From Chloroflexota bacterium (GTDB lineage: Bacteria > Chloroflexota > Anaerolineae > Anaerolineales > Anaerolineaceae): a DNA stretch of 44,199 nucleotides. A model generated the notes under the pieces. The model was not told the DNA's origin. It saw nothing but the letters and a program-made list of their open reading frames with translations, and searched no databases. The stretch covers positions 1-44,199 of the forward strand of contig WOUT01000019.1 in assembly GCA_009773005.1 (NCBI GenBank), written 5' to 3'. Shown in pieces: positions 41,564-44,199 of this stretch. The position numbers and the translations under genes are program-made. How positions within the stretch are numbered: position 1 is the first letter of the stretch; each line of letters opens with the position of its first letter.

Positions 41564-41742
41564 AACAATGGATGTTTTGAAATGGTTTTTTTTCAAAGGA
41601 ATACTTCCGGTTGATTTTAACACACCCGAAGCCCTTGGAGGTTTAATTCCAACTCCAGTCGCGAAAAAAATGGGGTTGCTTGAGGTCCATTAATCGCAGC
41701 GACCGAAGTTGATCTTGAATGGTGAGCAGGAGAACTTCAAAA

Positions 41743-42525
41743 TTATTTGCAGCGATCCATCTCGATCAGAACTTTAAATCCTTCAATTGCAGTTTTTATC
41801 ACGCTTTCGGAGTCGAATTCTGCCATGTGCTTGTTGGAGTCTGACTCTGACAACTCTGCCAGTTCGGATTCGTTGATGACGAGCATGACCCCGCCCGCGC
41901 GTTTGCGGTAGATAGAGGACAGGATGAATATGGCGGAAGATTCCATCTCGGAACACACGGCGCCGCCAGCCACCCAGGCATTCCAGCGCTCCTCCAGATG
42001 GCGCGCCATCGGCATGCGGTTGCGTTCCACTTCGCCGTAGAATGAGTCTTTAGATTGGGAAACCCCGCAATGATGCGGCAATCCGAGACGCTTTGCGCCC
42101 TCTTTCATGGCATTCACTACGTCGACATCCGCCACGGCCGGGAATTCCATGGGTAAGTAATGCGAGGTGGTACCCTCGTCGCGGATTGAGGCGGTTACCA
42201 CCACAATATCCCCAAGGCGCACATTGGCTTGCATAGAACCGGATGACCCGACGCGAACAAAAGTGTCCGCGCCTACATCCACGAGCTCCTCCACCGCAAT
42301 GGCAGCCGACGGACAGCCGATGCCGGTGGAAACTACAGAGACTTTCTCGCCCAGCAGCGTACCGGTCCAGGTCACATACTCACGGTTTTGCGCCACAAAA
42401 CGGGGATTGTCAAAATATTGGGCGATCTTTTCGCAGCGTCCTGGGTCGCCGGGCAGCAGCACATAACGTCCTACATCGCCTTTTTTGATATGCAGGTGAA
42501 ACGCCAAACCTTCTTCATTTCTCAT
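41743..42525 (-). CDS. uridine-phosphorylase-like nucleoside phosphorylase
   Basis: 260 residues from ATG at 42525, with AGAGG ribosome site. NP-I family motifs are clear: PGDPGRCEKIAQYFD (phosphate loop), VSTGIGCPSAAIAVEEL, VRVGSSGSM, and EMESSAIF (ribose and base binding). It would split a nucleoside with phosphate to base and ribose-1-phosphate; pyrimidine preference is suggested by the DPGR/EMESS pattern. Divergent from the Cys/Met-metabolism gene; a TATAAT (42557-42562 on minus strand) with TTTCTA 17 bases upstream forms its promoter. Confidence 0.87.
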   Translation of the reverse strand: MRNEEGLAFHLHIKKGDVGRYVLLPGDPGRCEKIAQYFDNPRFVAQNREYVTWTGTLLGEKVSVVSTGIGCPSAAIAVEELVDVGADTFVRVGSSGSMQANVRLGDIVVVTASIRDEGTTSHYLPMEFPAVADVDVVNAMKEGAKRLGLPHHCGVSQSKDSFYGEVERNRMPMARHLEERWNAWVAGGAVCSEMESSAIFILSSIYRKRAGGVMLVINESELAELSESDSNKHMAEFDSESVIKTAIEGFKVLIEMDRCK

Positions 42526-42556
42526 GACTGACCTCTGTAAAACGAAATGGATTTTG

Positions 42557-42585
42557 ATTATAGCGTATCTGTGAATGAATAGAAA
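42557..42585 (-). promoter_or_regulatory. promoter of the nucleoside phosphorylase gene
   Basis: TTTCTA (42585-42580) and TATAAT (42562-42557), 17 bases apart on the minus strand. Confidence 0.45.
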
Positions 42586-42608
42586 CTCTTTTTGCAGTAA
42601 GGTCAGCG

Positions 42609-42614
42609 TATAAT
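42609..42614 (+). promoter_or_regulatory. -10 box of the gamma-synthase-family gene
   Basis: TATAAT 32 bases before the ATG at 42646, in the divergent control region. No good -35 box is visible. Confidence 0.4.
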
Positions 42615-42645
42615 CAGACCTATATCTTGTCTTGTGGAGAATGCT

Positions 42646-43953
42646 ATGCGTAAGAGCAACCCGTCCCATGGATTAAGCACCCTGGTTAACCACGTCGCTG
42701 AAGGGGAGGACCCTACCGGCTCGCATGTTTCTCCTATTTTCCAAACCTCGACCTTCCGCTTCCCCGATGTTGAAACCGGGGCGGCGCGTTTCAAGGGCGA
42801 AGACCACGGGTATATCTACACCCGCCTCTCGAACCCTAACAGCGACCAACTGGCTGCCAAATACGCCGCGCTCGAAGGTTGGGATCTGCTCAAAAAGAAT
42901 CCTGACAGAGCCATGGATGAGATCGTCGGTGGTGTCATTTTTTCGTCAGGGATGGCAGCCATCACCTCCGCCATCCTGGCTTGCGTCAAAGGCGGGCAAA
43001 CGATTATCACCCACGAGTCACTCTACGGAGCGACTTACACGTTTCTGCGGGAAATGGCTCCCAAGTATGGCATCGAAGTGATTTTTACCAAAGGAGTTCG
43101 CTTGGAGGATTGGGAAGAAGCCTTCAAAAAAGCCCGTGGCGCGGCGCTGGCGTATGTGGAAACCCCTGCCAACCCGACTATGACGATCATTGACCTGGCC
43201 GGGGTTATTGAAATTGCACACCGTCACGGCACCTGGCTGATGGTGGATAATACTTTCGCGTCCCCCTACTGCCAGCGTCCGCTGACCTTCGGTGCAGATA
43301 TTGTGGTGCATTCCACCACCAAGTACCTGACCGGTCACGGGGTGGTCATCGGCGGTGCAGTGGTCAGCAATCAGATGGACTACATCAGGATGACCGTTCC
43401 CAATACACTGAAATTGCTGGGCGGCTCACCGAGTCCGTTTGACGCCTGGCTGTCCAATCTGGGGTTGAAAACCTTCGCCCTGCGCATGGAAGCGCACTGC
43501 CGAAACGCGCTGGCGGTTGCGCAATTTCTCGAAACTCACCCGGCGGTCGCGCAGGTTCACTACCCCGGTCTACCGGGTCATGCTGACCACGCCCTTGCCT
43601 GCAAGCAGATGTCCGCTTTTGGCGGGATGGTATCGTTCGAGTTGAAAGGCGGACTGAAAGCTGGCGAAGCCATGATGAATCGCGTGGAACTGGTGACGCT
43701 TGCGGTCAGCCTGGGCAACACCGATAGCCTCATCATGCACCCTGCCAGTATGTCACATGTGGGTGTACCCGCTGAGGTGCGCCGTCAGACCGGGTTGAGC
43801 GACGGGCTGGTGCGCCTGTCGGTCGGCATTGAGGAAGCAGCGGACATCATTGGGGATCTCATCTCAATCAAGCGATGCACAATCATTAACCACGAAAAAC
43901 ACATTTGTGGCGGAATTGAGACATTAGCGTCCACAAACAGCACATATATATGA
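42646..43953 (+). CDS. cystathionine gamma-synthase / O-acetylhomoserine sulfhydrylase family enzyme
   Basis: 435 residues from ATG at 42646, with GGAGA five bases upstream; the in-frame GTG at 42634 is less likely. It is a PLP fold-type I enzyme of sulfur amino acid metabolism. Motifs: SSGMAAITSAI, YVETPANPTMTI, VDNTFASPYCQRP and VHSTTKYLTGHG, whose lysine forms the PLP Schiff base. SLGNTDSLIMHPASMSH and LVRLSVGIEEAADII are the usual C-terminal signatures. The last 30 residues (from ISIKRC on) do not look like the family and may replace a normal short end. It could act as gamma-synthase, gamma-lyase or sulfhydrylase; sequence alone does not decide. Confidence 0.88.
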   Translation: MRKSNPSHGLSTLVNHVAEGEDPTGSHVSPIFQTSTFRFPDVETGAARFKGEDHGYIYTRLSNPNSDQLAAKYAALEGWDLLKKNPDRAMDEIVGGVIFSSGMAAITSAILACVKGGQTIITHESLYGATYTFLREMAPKYGIEVIFTKGVRLEDWEEAFKKARGAALAYVETPANPTMTIIDLAGVIEIAHRHGTWLMVDNTFASPYCQRPLTFGADIVVHSTTKYLTGHGVVIGGAVVSNQMDYIRMTVPNTLKLLGGSPSPFDAWLSNLGLKTFALRMEAHCRNALAVAQFLETHPAVAQVHYPGLPGHADHALACKQMSAFGGMVSFELKGGLKAGEAMMNRVELVTLAVSLGNTDSLIMHPASMSHVGVPAEVRRQTGLSDGLVRLSVGIEEAADIIGDLISIKRCTIINHEKHICGGIETLASTNSTYI

Positions 43954-44123
43954 AAGGAAAAAAACTAAACCCGATATTGTGTTGATTTAACTTTTTACAC
44001 ACGGAATTTTTGCAAAGTTTGCATAAAGGGGGTCAGTAGTAAATTTTTGTTTTTACGGTAATTCGCCCTGGGGCTTTTGTTAGTTGCATAAAATGATATT
44101 ATTTTTGTAACTGCTCAGCCCAT

Positions 44124-44158
44124 GTTAAAAGTCATTAATGAAAGGTGTTAAAGGTCAC
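44124..44158. repeat. imperfect direct repeat GTTAAA(A/G)GTCA(T/C)
   Basis: Copies at 44124-44135 and 44147-44158, 23 bases apart, overlapped by an 8-bp inverted repeat TTAAAAGT (44125-44132) and ACTTTTAA (44157-44164). AT-rich region at the end of the window, likely upstream control of a gene beyond it. Confidence 0.5.
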
Positions 44159-44199
44159 TTTTAATAAAAGAAGAAATAGCTGACAATAAAAGGGATGAA

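Overview
The window looks like chromosomal DNA of an Anaerolineae-like member of the Chloroflexota. This is inferred from the mix of genes and style: secreted proteins with Thr/Pro-rich linkers, an SSB followed by a DUF3467 protein and a translin-like protein, a large BTAD/SARP ATPase regulator, MutS2, a Yip1/ABC/NEW3-type export cluster, an AmmeMemoRadiSam-type radical SAM enzyme, and a glycyl radical enzyme next to a cytochrome bd oxidase. No rRNA, tRNA, CRISPR array, transposase or integrase was seen, so the assignment is not proven.

Layout. 1-6.2 kb: branched-chain aminotransferase with a clean promoter and TTG start; a short remnant of an HpcH/HpaI aldolase in a gene-free scar; DNA polymerase III delta prime (holB); an orphan GAF sensor histidine kinase; a small molybdopterin oxidoreductase; and a LysM membrane-anchored protein. 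6.2-9.9 kb: ssb-DUF3467-translin operon, then a secreted protein with a lytic-transglycosylase-like domain. 9.8-11.8 kb: an amrS-like radical SAM gene, a zinc-ribbon P-loop kinase beside it, and a degenerate second copy of the amrS 3' end on the far side of that kinase. 11.9-21.2 kb: mutS2 converging on a four-gene operon nadK - B-box membrane protein - recN - SARP/BTAD regulator, apparently read from one promoter that gives a nearly leaderless nadK mRNA. 21.2-22.2 kb: a decayed LytR-CpsA-Psr (LCP) gene and an intact 29-codon membrane-peptide gene with its own ribosome site and terminator.

22.2-27.7 kb: a DinB-family protein, then a Yip1 membrane protein, ABC ATPase, secreted NEW3/CARDB-like protein and MacB-like permease forming one unit. 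27.8-30.7 kb: a lone urocanate hydratase followed by two short, related, membrane-anchored proteins. 30.7-36.1 kb: a FadR-type regulator, glycyl radical enzyme, its activase and a PPOX-like flavin-fold protein form an operon. Its promoter is near consensus, with three 22-bp tandem repeats immediately upstream. 36.1-39.6 kb: UbiA prenyltransferase-cydA-cydB operon, coupling quinone synthesis to a bd quinol oxidase. 39.7-44.2 kb: VTT/DedA membrane protein, MFS transporter, uridine-phosphorylase-like enzyme, and a divergent cystathionine gamma-synthase-family enzyme.

The most interesting points are the anaerobic glycyl-radical operon of unknown substrate with its repeat-bearing control region, the duplicated amrS tail flanking an accessory kinase, the tiny stand-alone membrane peptide, and several promoters placed so close to the start codon that leaderless mRNAs are expected. 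The gene-free stretches over 300 bases are 1315-1700 (nothing recognised), 7663-7982 (promoter plus tandem duplication) and 21197-22040 (pseudogene).
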